The notes beneath the pieces are model-generated. The model saw only the letters and a list, made by a program, of their open reading frames with translations. It did not search any database and was not told the DNA's origin. Shown here in pieces: positions 19,671 through 28,743 of a DNA stretch of 64,000 nt. The stretch is from JALORV01 sp963724365 (lineage in GTDB: Bacteria > Pseudomonadota > Gammaproteobacteria > Burkholderiales > Burkholderiaceae_F). The DNA lies in assembly GCA_963724365.1 (NCBI GenBank), contig CAVRUR010000003.1, positions 1 through 64,000 on the forward strand, written 5' to 3'. Within the stretch, counting starts at the first letter, position 1, and each line of letters opens with the position of its first letter. Made by a program: the position numbers and the translations under genes.

Positions 19671-20301
19671 TGGCTACTCCCAGTCTGATGGCTACTCCCA
19701 TCTACCTGGCTTCACGCAGCCCGCGACGACGCGAATTGCTGAAGCAGATCGGCGTGAAGTTCGATCCGCTGCTGCTGCGCCTCGCCACCCCGCGCGGACC
19801 CGATGTCGACGAGGCCCAGCACTGGCGATGAATCGCCGGCCGACTATGTCGAGCGCACCGCACGCGAGAAAGCCAGCTTCGGCCTCGAGGTGCTGAGCAT
19901 GCGCTCGATGATCTTCCGTCCCGTACTGGCGGCCGATACGGTGGTGATCGTCGATGGCGAAGTGCTGGCCAAGCCGGCCAACCCGGACGAAGCCGCCGCC
20001 TTCATGCGCCGGCTCTCCGGACGCTACGCACGAGGTCCGCACCGCCATTGCACTGGCCATCCAGGGCCCGCTGCTGAACGCCACCTCGGTGTCCACCGTG
20101 ACGTTCCGCGAACTCGACGACGAAGAGATCAAGCGCTACTGCGCGACCTCGGAGCCCTATGACAAGGCCGGCGGCTACGGCATCCAGGGGCTCGCCGCCG
20201 TGTTCGTCGAACGCATCGAAGGCAGCTACACCGGCGTCATGGGCCTGCCGCTCTTCGAGACCGCGCGGCTGCTGCAACAGGCCGGAATCCGCGTGCTGTA
20301 G
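19670..20301 (+). CDS. maf: Maf/YhdE nucleoside triphosphate pyrophosphatase (two frame breaks)
   Basis: Maf proteins hydrolyse non-canonical or specific NTPs (dTTP/UTP type) to monophosphates. Recognisable parts are PIYLASRSPRRRELLKQIGV, SPADYVERTAREKA, VLAADTVVIVDGEVLAKP, and GGYGIQGLAAVFVERIEGSY with TGVMGLPLFETARLL. Frame breaks near 19818 and 20030 split the gene; both look like one-base insertions. Rejoined length is about 210 aa, normal. The start region holds a tandem 18-base duplication, giving two possible ATGs (19670 and 19688), the first overlapping the rlmH stop. Confidence 0.93.
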
Positions 20302-20683
20302 CGCCGCTCACTGTACGCGACCCTGCGGGTCGCACGTGAACTCGCGGCGGGAAAGCAAGGTTGGTCGGCTGCACTCCGGAGCGGCCGCGCGCTCCGCCGA
20401 AGAACAACGGCGGGCACCCCACCCCGCGCTACAGCGAGCAAGCGGCTGATTCCTCATTGCCCTCCCCTCCGAGAGGTGAGGGTGACGGGGCATTGCACCC
20501 CTCGCCCGGCGAGGGGACGGGGGAGTGCCTGCCTTTGCTTCTCGGCGCAGCGCGCGGCCGCTCCGGAGCGCAGCCGACTGATCAGTCTTGTGCGGTTCAC
20601 GCTTCTCGCGAACCGTACCGAAGCGAGTGCACGTGCAAGGCCCGGCAATGCCGGGCCTTGCGTACACTCGCGACGAAGACACT
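20302..20683. repeat. Gene-free spacer with a long imperfect inverted repeat (MITE-like)
   Basis: The 382-base spacer between maf and rng has no supported gene. Two arms of about 60 bases, 20364-20425 and 20517-20579, are inverted copies of each other with an estimated 85% identity; both contain GGAGCGGCCGCGCGCT. Between the arms lie smaller hairpins at 20461-20481 and 20498-20516 (CCCCTCGC-CCG-GCGAGGGG). Such a nested palindromic structure suggests a small non-autonomous mobile repeat. No transposase or clear target duplication was seen. Confidence 0.65.
20635..20661 (+). promoter_or_regulatory. Perfect 12-bp hairpin upstream of rng
   Basis: GCAAGGCCCGGC and GCCGGGCCTTGC pair perfectly around the loop AAT, ending 22 bases before the rng ATG. 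No U-run follows, so it is a poor intrinsic terminator. In the leader of an endoribonuclease gene it could be a processing or autoregulatory structure; that is inference. It could also be a fragment of the neighbouring palindromic repeat. Confidence 0.5.
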
Positions 20684-22144
20684 ATGGAAGACATACTGAT
20701 AAACATCACCCCGCAGGAGACGCGGGTCGCCGTGCTCGACGGCCGGCGTCGTGCAGGAACTGCACGTCGAGCGCAGCGCCCTGCGCGGGCTGGTCGGCAA
20801 CATTTTCCTGGGACGCGTTGCGCGCGTGCTGCCTGGCATGCAGTCGGCGTTCGTCGACATCGGGCTCGAACGCGCGGCGTTCCTGCATGTCGCGGACATC
20901 TGGGAGTACCGGCAGTTCACGCAGGACAAGCCTCCGCCGATCGAACGCCTGATCCATGAAGGCGACACGGTGCTGGTGCAGGTCGTCAAGGATCCGATCG
21001 GCACCAAGGGCGCGCGGCTGTCGACGCAGGTCAGCCTGGCCGGCCGCATGCTGGTCTATCTGCCGCAGGACCCGCACATCGGTATCTCGCAGCGGATCGA
21101 GGACGAAGCCGAACGCACGCAGTTGCGCGACACACTGAAGCGGCTGGTGCCGCCCGACGAAAAGGGCGGCTACATCATCCGCACCAGTGCGGAGGACGCC
21201 ACCGAGCAGGACCTGGCAAGCGACCTCGAGTACCTGCGTGTGCTGTGGACCCGCATCCTCGAGCGGCGCGCGGGCAGCAACGGCGCCGTCGACTGCTGTA
21301 CCAGGAGCTGTCACTGGCGCAGCGCGTGCTGCGCGACATCGCGACCGAGGAGACGACGGCGATCAACGTCGACTCGCGCGAGAACTTCGTCAAGCTCGAG
21401 CAGTTCGCCACGCAGTTCGTGCCACGCGTCGCGGGCAAGCTGACGCACTACACGGGGGAGCGGCCGCTCTTCGACCTGTACTCGATCGACGCGGAGATCG
21501 AGCGCGCGCTGGGACGGCGCGTCGAGCTGAAGTCGGGCGGGTATCTGATCATCGACCAGACCGAGGCGATGACGACGATAGACGTCAACACCGGCGGCTA
21601 TGTCGGCACGCGCAATTTCGACGACACGATCTACAAGACCAACCTCGAGGCCTCGCAGGCGATCGCGCGACAGCTGCGTCTGCGCAACCTCGGGGGAATC
21701 ATCATCGTCGACTTCATCGACATGATGAACGTCGAGCATCGCGACGCGGTGCTGAGCGAGTTCAAGAAGGCGCTTGCGCGCGACCGTACGCGCATGACGG
21801 TGAGCGGATTCACGCAGCTCGGGCTGGTCGAGATGACGCGCAAGCGTACGCGCGAGTCGCTGGCGCATGTCCTGTGCGAGCCCTGCCCGATGTGCCAGGG
21901 CCGCGGCGAAGTCAAGACGGCGCGCACGGTGTGCTTCGAGATCCTGCGCGAGATCCTGCGCGAGGCGCGCCAGTTCGACGAGACGCGCGAGTTCCGCATC
22001 CTGGCGTCGCAGACCGTGATCGACCTGTTCCTCGAGGAGGAATCGCAGGCGCTGGCGATGCTGTCGGATTTCATCGGCAAACCGGTGTCGATGCAGGTCG
22101 AGTCGCTCTACAACCAGGAGCAGTACGACATCGTGCTGATGTAG
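20684..22144 (+). CDS. rng: Ribonuclease G (two frame breaks)
   Basis: RNase G is the RNase E-family endonuclease that matures the 5' end of 16S rRNA and cleaves some mRNAs. It begins MEDILINITPQETRVAVLDG; after a break near 20742 it reads QELHVERSALRGLVGNIFLGRV and GMQSAFVDIGLERAAFLH (S1 domain), and after a second break near 21293 LLYQELSLAQRVLRDI. The catalytic segment has IIVDFIDMMN and TIDVNTGGYVG, and the zinc-link region is CEPCPMCQGRGEVK. Reconstructed length is about 487 aa, the RNase G size, without the RNase E C-terminal scaffold. Confidence 0.95.
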
Positions 22145-22159
22145 TGGCGTTGTGGCGGC

Positions 22160-23254
22160 TCAGCGCGGCGCGCGTATCAGCAGGCGCGAGGCGTCGATGA
22201 CGCGTTCGGCCGGCAGGCGATCCAGGCACTCCGAGTGACTCTCGCGATGCCGGTCGCAGCCTTCGAGCTGGCACGGCACGCAGGGCAGATCCGGGTTTTG
22301 CATCAACAGCACATTGCCGCGGCGCTGCTGCTCCGCGACCTGCGCGTAGGGTGAACCGTCGCGCGCAGGCCAAGGACCCCAGATTGCCGGATCAGTCGGG
22401 CCATAGATCGCCACGGTCGGCGTTCCGCAGGCAGCGGCAAGGTGTGTCGTCGCGGTGTCAGGCCCGACGAAGAGCGCAGCTCCGCGCAGAACGTCCGCCG
22501 TCTGTGCCATCGACCATCGGCCGTCGACCCGCACGAACGTGTCTTCGGCCACGTCGGTCAGCACGGTATCGAGATAGGCTCGTTCGGTCGCACCCGGTCC
22601 ACCGGTGATCACGACACGCAGCCCCTGCCCTGCAAGAGAACGAATCAGTTCACGCCATCCCTCGCGGGTCCACTGCTTGTAGCGCCAGCGTGGCGATGGA
22701 TGCACGACCGCGTACCGGTTCGCTGTCGGATCGAAACCGAGCGCGGCACCTAGCTCGGGCGGCCCCCAGCCGGCCGAGGGCGGTACGACGATCGTCGCCG
22801 CGTCCAGTCCCAGCAGCGCGGCGATACGCTGGTTCTCCAGTACGCGTGCAGCGCCGCCGTCGAATACGGCATAGCGATCAAGCAACGCGCGCTTCCACCA
22901 CGACTTGCCCGCGTCCGGCGACACGAGTCCGATCCGCTGACGGCCGGCCGCCCAGCCGAACAGGAACGGCCGTGTCCCGGTCTGCGCGATGACTGCAAGA
23001 TCGTAACGACGCCACAGTGCCATGGCCTGACGGAAGGTGGCGCCGGCACTCGCCGACTCCGCCACCGCCAGCACCTGCGCCACGTCGGGGTTGCCGTCGA
23101 ATACGCCTTCAGTCCCGGCAAACACCAGCACGTCGATCGCGCTGTCGGGCCAGCGCTGTTTGATCGATCGCACCAGCGGCGTCGACAGCAGAGCGTCGCC
23201 GAGGAAGCGCAGCGTGACCACGAGCACACGCCGCGGCGGTCGATCGAGTTTCAT
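22160..23254 (-). CDS. Glycosyltransferase family 9 (heptosyltransferase, WaaQ-like)
   Basis: A predicted ADP-heptose:LPS heptosyltransferase that adds heptose to the inner core on the cytoplasmic face of the inner membrane. Family features are RRVLVVTLRFLGDALLSTPLV at the N terminus, AVVHPSPRWRYKQW for the sugar-nucleotide site, and FVGPDTATTHLAAACGTPTVA near the C terminus. A Cys-rich tail (CVPCQLEGCDRHRESHSECL) is typical of the RfaQ subgroup. ATG 23254 gives 364 aa; a GTG at 23269 overlapping the upstream stop (GTGA) is an alternative. It is the last gene of a six-gene LPS operon and converges with rng. Confidence 0.88.
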   Translation of the reverse strand: MKLDRPPRRVLVVTLRFLGDALLSTPLVRSIKQRWPDSAIDVLVFAGTEGVFDGNPDVAQVLAVAESASAGATFRQAMALWRRYDLAVIAQTGTRPFLFGWAAGRQRIGLVSPDAGKSWWKRALLDRYAVFDGGAARVLENQRIAALLGLDAATIVVPPSAGWGPPELGAALGFDPTANRYAVVHPSPRWRYKQWTREGWRELIRSLAGQGLRVVITGGPGATERAYLDTVLTDVAEDTFVRVDGRWSMAQTADVLRGAALFVGPDTATTHLAAACGTPTVAIYGPTDPAIWGPWPARDGSPYAQVAEQQRRGNVLLMQNPDLPCVPCQLEGCDRHRESHSECLDRLPAERVIDASRLLIRAPR

Positions 23255-23265
23255 GGCCACGCCGT

Positions 23266-24201
23266 TCACGCTTGCGCCAGCGCCTGATCGATCGCGCTTA
23301 GCACCTGCGCGATGCCCGGCCATGAGCCGTTGTCTCCGACGCAGACGGCTCGCTTCGACCACGGACCGGTGCGCTTCCGGTCTGTGACGCCGAAGATCGT
23401 GACCTGGCGTGCGCCCACCGCGGCGGCGACGTGGCTCGACCCCGAGTCGTTGGCAATCACGACCGCGGCCCTATGCGCCAACGCCGCGTACACGCCCAGC
23501 GGCACCGGCCGCAACAGTGTCGCTCCGGGCAGCGCCGTGCGCACTGCGTCAGCCTCCTGGGCAGGGGGCGCAACAACCGCCTGCAGTCCACGTTGCTGCA
23601 ACTCAGGCATGAGCGCGGCGAAATGCGCCCAGTGCTTCACCTGACCATGGTGCAGCCCGGTGGCGATCGGCGCCAGCAAGGCGTAGGCCCCTGCCACACC
23701 CTGCTCGCGCAAGTCCTTCTGCGCATGGGCCTCGTGCTCTCCGGTGACCGGCAGTCCCAGATCGGTCGGCACGGGGTATTCGCCGCGACTGCCCCAGGCC
23801 CTCAACGCGCCCACCGCGGCCGTGTGAAAACGCTCGACCTCGTGCAGCGGACCCGGGTCCTGAATCGGCCAGCGCAGAAGCATGCGACGACCATCGCCCG
23901 CCAGTCCGGCGCTGGGCACACCCGCCAGCGCAAACCCCAGTGCGGAACCGAACGAATTGGGCAGGATGAGTCCGCACACATCGCCCTTCGTTCGGCGCAA
24001 CGCGCGCACGCGCGTGCGATCGGCAAAGGCGCGGCCCTCGATGACCACGTACGGCAGGCGCAGGCCGGCGAAAAGACTCTCGCCCCACGCCTTGCCCACG
24101 AGGGCACATGGCCATCCGGCCACCTGCAGCGCATGGATGGCCGGCAGTGCCATGCAGGCGTCGCCGACGTGATTCGGCAGACGGACAAGTACTGTCGTCA
24201 C
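23266..24201 (-). CDS. Glycosyltransferase family 9 (heptosyltransferase, WaaF/WaaC-like)
   Basis: A 311 aa second GT9 enzyme. It starts TVLVRLPNHVGDACMALPAI and carries CGLILPNSFGSALGFALAGV, YALLAPIATGLHHGQVKHW and VIANDSGSSHVAAAVGARQV, the arrangement of heptosyltransferase I/II. GTG 24201 overlaps the ligase stop (GTGA). With the neighbouring GT9 it could build the inner-core heptose region; which heptose each adds cannot be told from sequence. There is no signal peptide, as expected for a cytosolic peripheral enzyme. Confidence 0.87.
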   Translation of the reverse strand: MTTVLVRLPNHVGDACMALPAIHALQVAGWPCALVGKAWGESLFAGLRLPYVVIEGRAFADRTRVRALRRTKGDVCGLILPNSFGSALGFALAGVPSAGLAGDGRRMLLRWPIQDPGPLHEVERFHTAAVGALRAWGSRGEYPVPTDLGLPVTGEHEAHAQKDLREQGVAGAYALLAPIATGLHHGQVKHWAHFAALMPELQQRGLQAVVAPPAQEADAVRTALPGATLLRPVPLGVYAALAHRAAVVIANDSGSSHVAAAVGARQVTIFGVTDRKRTGPWSKRAVCVGDNGSWPGIAQVLSAIDQALAQA

Positions 24202-25481
24202 GCCGACGTCATCTTGCGCCCGGACGCGGCGGGTGCGTCGCGGCCCGGCACCGGCCGGGCCAGCATGGCTGCGAGGAAGAACGCGAGCAGGTGCCCCTCG
24301 GCGAAGGTCTGGAAATGCGAACTCAGCAGGGACGTGGCGCACCACGCCAGCAGCATGCCAACGGCAATGATGCGCGTGCGCCCGCCGTCACCACGATCCG
24401 ACAGGGCGAGCACGATGAACGCGAGGAACGAAACCAGTCCCAGGATGCCCTGCTCCGCGAGAAAGAAGAGGTACTGGTTGTGCGGATCGCCCGATGACAG
24501 CACGCGCCAGTCCGTGTACTTGTCCTTCACGTGAGCGCCATACGCGCGCTCGAAGCCACCGCTGCCGACGCCGAGCCAGGGATGCTCCTGGACCAGTTCC
24601 AGCGTGTTCTCGTAGAGGTTCGCGCGGATGCCCATCGGCGTCTTGATGCCGGCGGTGGTCATGGTGCGCCATTCGCGGACGGCTGAGTCCAGTCGATCGC
24701 GCGCCAGCGGCGACAGCGCCAGCGCGCCGGCGAAAAGAACGCCGAGGGTTGCGACCAGCGCGAGCTGACGCCAGCCGCGGACCCGGCCCGCGACCAGCAC
24801 TGCGAGCATCACCGCGAGCGCGAGGTAGCCGCTGCGCCCCGGCGTGACGAACGCCATGTTCAACGCGAACAGCGCCGCCGCCCCCGCCGCGGCCCAGCGC
24901 CACTTCGGTGCGAGCGCCTGTTCGAGCGCCATCATCAGCGCCAGGAACGCGGCAGTCGCAAATGCCATCGACTGCGCGCTGTGATTGCGCAGCAGCGAAC
25001 CCGCCAGATCCGTGACCTCGGTCGGCAAGCGGCCGGTGACGGCAACCACCGCGAACGAAACGAGCACAGCCACCGTGCAGACACCGACATAGGCGACGAC
25101 GATGCGTCGCTTCCACAAGGCCGGGCCGAACAGCGCGAGCAGCACCGGAACGATCCACAGCTTGCGCCACGTCCAGAACGCGCGCAGACGTTCGCTCCAA
25201 GGCACGTCGCTCCACAGCATGCCCAATGCGACCACTGCCACGACGAGCGCGGCGCCGAGCGCGAGCGGCTGCCTGATGGCCTGCCGCAGACGCTCCGTCG
25301 CCTCGCCGCTGGCAAAGAAGCAGACCAGCATCACGACGATCGCTGCGTTGCCGAGCGGCGGCGAGATCATCACCGTGCAGGCGCCAACCACGGCCGCCCA
25401 GCGCGACACCTCGATCCAGCGCGACGATCGGGATTGCTCGCCAGGGTTCAAGGTCCGTTCCGACCCGATGCTCAGCGCCAT
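24198..25481 (-). CDS. waaL: O-antigen ligase / polymerase family membrane protein
   Basis: A 427 aa protein with roughly ten to twelve hydrophobic segments and a large periplasmic loop. The loop holds ENTLELVQEHPWLGVGSGGF and DPHNQYLFFLAEQGILGLVSF, the hallmark of the Wzy_C (O-antigen ligase/polymerase) family. WaaL transfers polymerised O-antigen from undecaprenyl diphosphate to lipid A-core in the periplasm. The start at ATG 25481 overlaps the end of the GT25 gene by 10 bases. The setting between core glycosyltransferases supports ligase over polymerase. The frame is intact. Confidence 0.86.
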   Translation of the reverse strand: MALSIGSERTLNPGEQSRSSRWIEVSRWAAVVGACTVMISPPLGNAAIVVMLVCFFASGEATERLRQAIRQPLALGAALVVAVVALGMLWSDVPWSERLRAFWTWRKLWIVPVLLALFGPALWKRRIVVAYVGVCTVAVLVSFAVVAVTGRLPTEVTDLAGSLLRNHSAQSMAFATAAFLALMMALEQALAPKWRWAAAGAAALFALNMAFVTPGRSGYLALAVMLAVLVAGRVRGWRQLALVATLGVLFAGALALSPLARDRLDSAVREWRTMTTAGIKTPMGIRANLYENTLELVQEHPWLGVGSGGFERAYGAHVKDKYTDWRVLSSGDPHNQYLFFLAEQGILGLVSFLAFIVLALSDRGDGGRTRIIAVGMLLAWCATSLLSSHFQTFAEGHLLAFFLAAMLARPVPGRDAPAASGRKMTSA

Positions 25482-26234
25482 AGCTGGTAAAGATACTTGC
25501 GCCGAAAGCGTTCGAGGCGGTAGCGCAGGCCCTGCAGCCAGTTCGGCGGCGCTGACTCCAGCGAGGTACGGAACATTCCGAGCTTGCTGCCTTGCTCGAC
25601 CACCGGATCCTCGAGCCACAGGAAGCGGATGCCCGCCGCCGTGTCGACCGTGTCGAACACGACGTCGATCGGCTTGATCATCGGCTGTGCCTTGATGTGC
25701 GCCAACCTGAGCGCCGCTTCCTGCGCGCCGATCAGATAGGAATCAGTGAAGCGGCCCTTGGACGCCGGATAGATTCGCCGCCCCGGCTCGCGCTGACTGG
25801 CGGGCGTATAGAAATTACCGCCCGTGCCTAGGTAGATCGATGTACGGCCGCGGCTGGTCGCGCGTTTCGGCTAGCGCGGCCCGTACGCCGTCGAGGAAGT
25901 CGTCGGCCAAGACGACATCGTCCTCCAGCACTAGGCAGTGCTGCCAGCCGCGCTCGACGACCCGCTCGAGCACGGCAATGTGCTTCAGCGCACACGACTT
26001 CTGTCCGCGGTTCAGTTCACTGCCCGCAAACCAGCGACGGTCGAGCTCGGGCGTGATCTCGTCGGCGTCGAAATCGTGGACGAACTCGCCGGCAAGGCCG
26101 AAACGCGCAAGCTGCGCTTCGACGTGCCGCCGGCGTTCGACGAAGTCCTTGACGTTGATGATCAGGATCGAATCGAGGCCGAGCGCACGCAGCGCGCCCG
26201 CCTCCGCCACCTCGCGACCGGCACTGGCAGTCAC
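25472..26234 (-). CDS. Glycosyltransferase family 25, LPS biosynthesis (frame break near 25850)
   Basis: A GT25 (LOS/LPS galactosyltransferase-like) enzyme. The N-terminal half reads SILIINVKDFVERRRHVEAQ, NRGQKSCALKHIAVLERVVE and CLVLEDDVVLADDFLDGVRA, which contains the ED.D donor-binding motif. Near 25840-25860 the frame changes, and the C-terminal half continues as YLGTGGNFYTP and SYLIGAQEAALRLAHIKAQP. GTG 26234 overlaps the upstream stop (GTGA). Rejoined length is about 254 aa, usual for the family. The break is probably a sequence error, but a real frameshift would inactivate the enzyme and change the core. Confidence 0.82.
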
Positions 26235-26817
26235 TTGCGCGGCAGGCGCCCGAGCAGGTAGAACTCGTCGTTCGGCCGCATGCTGATCAGGTTGGCCATG
26301 CGGTTCGACAGTGCGAAGAACGCCGCAATGGCGCCGATGTCCCAGATGTCCTCGTCGCTGAAACCGTGCGCGCGCAGCGGCTCGAAATCCGACGGCTCGA
26401 TCGAGGCCGAATCGGTCGCGACCTTGAGCGCAAAGGCGAGCATCGCGCGCTGGCGCGGCGTGATGTCGGCCTTGCGGTAGTTGGTCGCCACCTGGTCCGC
26501 GACAGCGGGTTCTTCTCGTAGACACGCAGGATCGCGCCATGGGCCACGACACAGTACACGCAGTCGTTCGCACCGCTGGTCGCCACGACGATCATTTCCC
26601 TGTCGCCCTTGGTCAGTCCCGACTCGCGCAGCATCAGTGCATCGTGATAGGCGAAGAAGGCGCGGAACTCGTCGGGACGATGCGCCAACGTCAGGAAGAC
26701 GTTGGGCACGAAGCCGGCCTTGTCCTGCACTTCCCGGATGCGCTGGCGGATGTCCTCAGGCAATTCGGCCAGTTCGGGCACAGGCCAGCGACTGATCGGT
26801 CGGGTGGGTGGGGTCAT
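26231..26817 (-). CDS. AhpD-like peroxidase-related enzyme (frame break near 26510)
   Basis: A carboxymuconolactone-decarboxylase/AhpD-fold protein of the peroxidase-related type. The redox motif CVYCVVAHGAIL (CxxC then His) is intact. Upstream lies LMLRESGLTKGDREMIVVA; downstream, after the break near 26510, VATNYRKADITPRQRAMLAF and FSDEDIWDIGAIAAFFALSN. Rejoined length is about 195 aa. Such proteins are predicted thiol peroxidases. It is unusual to find one between msbA and an LPS glycosyltransferase with four-base overlaps (ATGA and GTGA) on both sides, which implies co-expression with LPS assembly. Confidence 0.83.
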
Positions 26818-28592
26818 TGCGCTTCCTCCAGCGGGGTGTCGGTCGTCGCGAACTGGATACCGTGCAGTCGCGCGTACAGACCGCCCTGGCCGATCAGTTC
26901 GCGGTGCGAGCCGATTTCGACTACGCGCCCGCGCTCGAGCACGACGATGCGATCGGCACGCTCGATCGTCGACAACCGGTGCGCGACGACAAAGGTGGTC
27001 CGCCCGTTCATCAGCCGCTGCAACGACGCCTGGATGTAGCGCTCGGACTCCGAATCGAGCGCGGACGTCGCTTCGTCGAGCAGCAGGATCGGCGCATCCT
27101 TCAGCAGCGCGCGCGCAATTGACAGGCGCTGGCGCTGCCCGCCCGAGAGCTTGACCGCGTTCTCGCCGATGCGAGTCTCGAATCCTGCCGGCAGCGAATC
27201 GATGAATGGCAGCAGGTAGGCCGCGTCCGCGGCCTCGCGTATGCGTTCGACAGTCGCATCGCGCTGCGCGCCGTAGGCAATGTTGGCGGCAATGGTGTCG
27301 TCGAACAGCACGACGTCCTGCGACACCAGCGCGACCTGGCGACGCAGGCTGTCGAGCGTCAGTTGCTCCAACGGGACTCCGTCCAGGAGGATCTCGCCCG
27401 CCGTCGGCCGGACGAAGCGCGGCACCAGATGGACCGCCGTGGTCTTGCCCGCGCCGGACGGTCCGACAAAGGCCACCATCTCGCCCGGCCGCACCAGCAG
27501 ACTGAAGTCCGTCAATGCATCAGCATCGGTACCTCCGTACCGGAACGACACGCGACGGAACTCGACCTCGCCGCGCGACCGGCCGATGTCACGCGTTCCG
27601 GCGTCCGCTTCGGGGGCCGTGTCGATCATCCGGAAGACACTCTCGGACGCTGCCGCCATCCGTGCGAGCGGGCCGTTGAGCGATGACAGGTGGCGCAGCG
27701 CCGGCAGCAGCAGCAGCGCCGCCGCGAGAAACGTGGCGAAATCGCCCGGCGACATCCGCGTGTTCTTTGCCTGCCACAGCGCCACCGTCATCACGATCGC
27801 CACCCCGATGGCGCCGAGCACCTGCGCGATGGGCGTCGCCGCTGACCAGGCGACCTGCATGCGCATTGCGAACCCGCGCAGCTTGTCGTTGATCTGCCGG
27901 AAGCGGCCGCTTTCGTAGTCCGCGCCCTCGTACACCTTGACCACGCGCTGGCCTTCGTGCGCCTCCTGGATCGCGCGCGTCATTTCGCCAAGCATCGCCT
28001 GGTTTTCAAGGTTGAGGCGGCGCAGCCGGCGGCTGAACGCGCGCAGCGCGATGCCGATCGGCGGCGCAACGACCATGGTCAACAGCGTCAGTTGCCAGTT
28101 GTAGTAGAAAAGCATGACGAGCAGGCCGATCACGATCAGCGAGTCGCGCACGGCCGAGCTCATCACCTCGGCCGCGAGATTGAGCGCGTTGCTCGCCTCA
28201 TTGACGAACTTGGAAATCACGATGCCCGAGGGTGTGTTCTCGAACGTCGATGTCGGCCAGTGCAGCATGCGGTCGAACATCGACATTCGCAGGTCGACCA
28301 GCACCGCCTGCGAGACCCGGTTCAGCAGGTACGAACCGCCGAAGATCGCCAGGCCGCGCACGACGAACAGACCGACGAACGCGATCGGCATCCAGATGAC
28401 CGAGGCAAAGTCCTTTTGGAACATCGCCTGGTCGGTCAGAACGCCGGCCAGGCGTGCGATCAGCGGTTCGGTGGCGGCACTGATGGCGGTCGCGATGAGC
28501 CCGTACACCAGCAGGCGTCGATGCGCCAGCACCATGCGCAGCAGGCGGCGCAGGTTCGGATCATCGAGCAGGCGGGGGTGGGCTGAACTCAT
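26814..28592 (-). CDS. msbA: Lipid A flippase, ABC transporter MsbA
   Basis: MsbA is the homodimeric ABC exporter that flips lipid A-core across the inner membrane. The 592 aa length is standard. Six membrane segments occupy roughly residues 20-310. The nucleotide-binding domain has Walker A GPSGAGKTTAV, signature KLSGGQRQRLSIARALL, Walker B PILLLDEATSALDSE and the switch His in FVVAHRLSTIE. Start ATG 28592 is the first codon of a six-gene minus-strand operon. The 151-base divergent gap to the GT2 gene must hold its promoter. Confidence 0.94.
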   Translation of the reverse strand: MSSAHPRLLDDPNLRRLLRMVLAHRRLLVYGLIATAISAATEPLIARLAGVLTDQAMFQKDFASVIWMPIAFVGLFVVRGLAIFGGSYLLNRVSQAVLVDLRMSMFDRMLHWPTSTFENTPSGIVISKFVNEASNALNLAAEVMSSAVRDSLIVIGLLVMLFYYNWQLTLLTMVVAPPIGIALRAFSRRLRRLNLENQAMLGEMTRAIQEAHEGQRVVKVYEGADYESGRFRQINDKLRGFAMRMQVAWSAATPIAQVLGAIGVAIVMTVALWQAKNTRMSPGDFATFLAAALLLLPALRHLSSLNGPLARMAAASESVFRMIDTAPEADAGTRDIGRSRGEVEFRRVSFRYGGTDADALTDFSLLVRPGEMVAFVGPSGAGKTTAVHLVPRFVRPTAGEILLDGVPLEQLTLDSLRRQVALVSQDVVLFDDTIAANIAYGAQRDATVERIREAADAAYLLPFIDSLPAGFETRIGENAVKLSGGQRQRLSIARALLKDAPILLLDEATSALDSESERYIQASLQRLMNGRTTFVVAHRLSTIERADRIVVLERGRVVEIGSHRELIGQGGLYARLHGIQFATTDTPLEEAQ

Positions 28593-28743
28593 GTCGCGGA
28601 GGCGGCGCTCGCCCGCAGACCGAGCCCGTGCGCGCGCAATGCGTAGTGTATGCGAACACGCTCGCACTCTCGGCGGCGGTGCTGCCGTTAAGCTTGCATC
28701 TGGAACTTGAAGCGGCGACTTCGAGAGGGCACCTGGACCGGCA

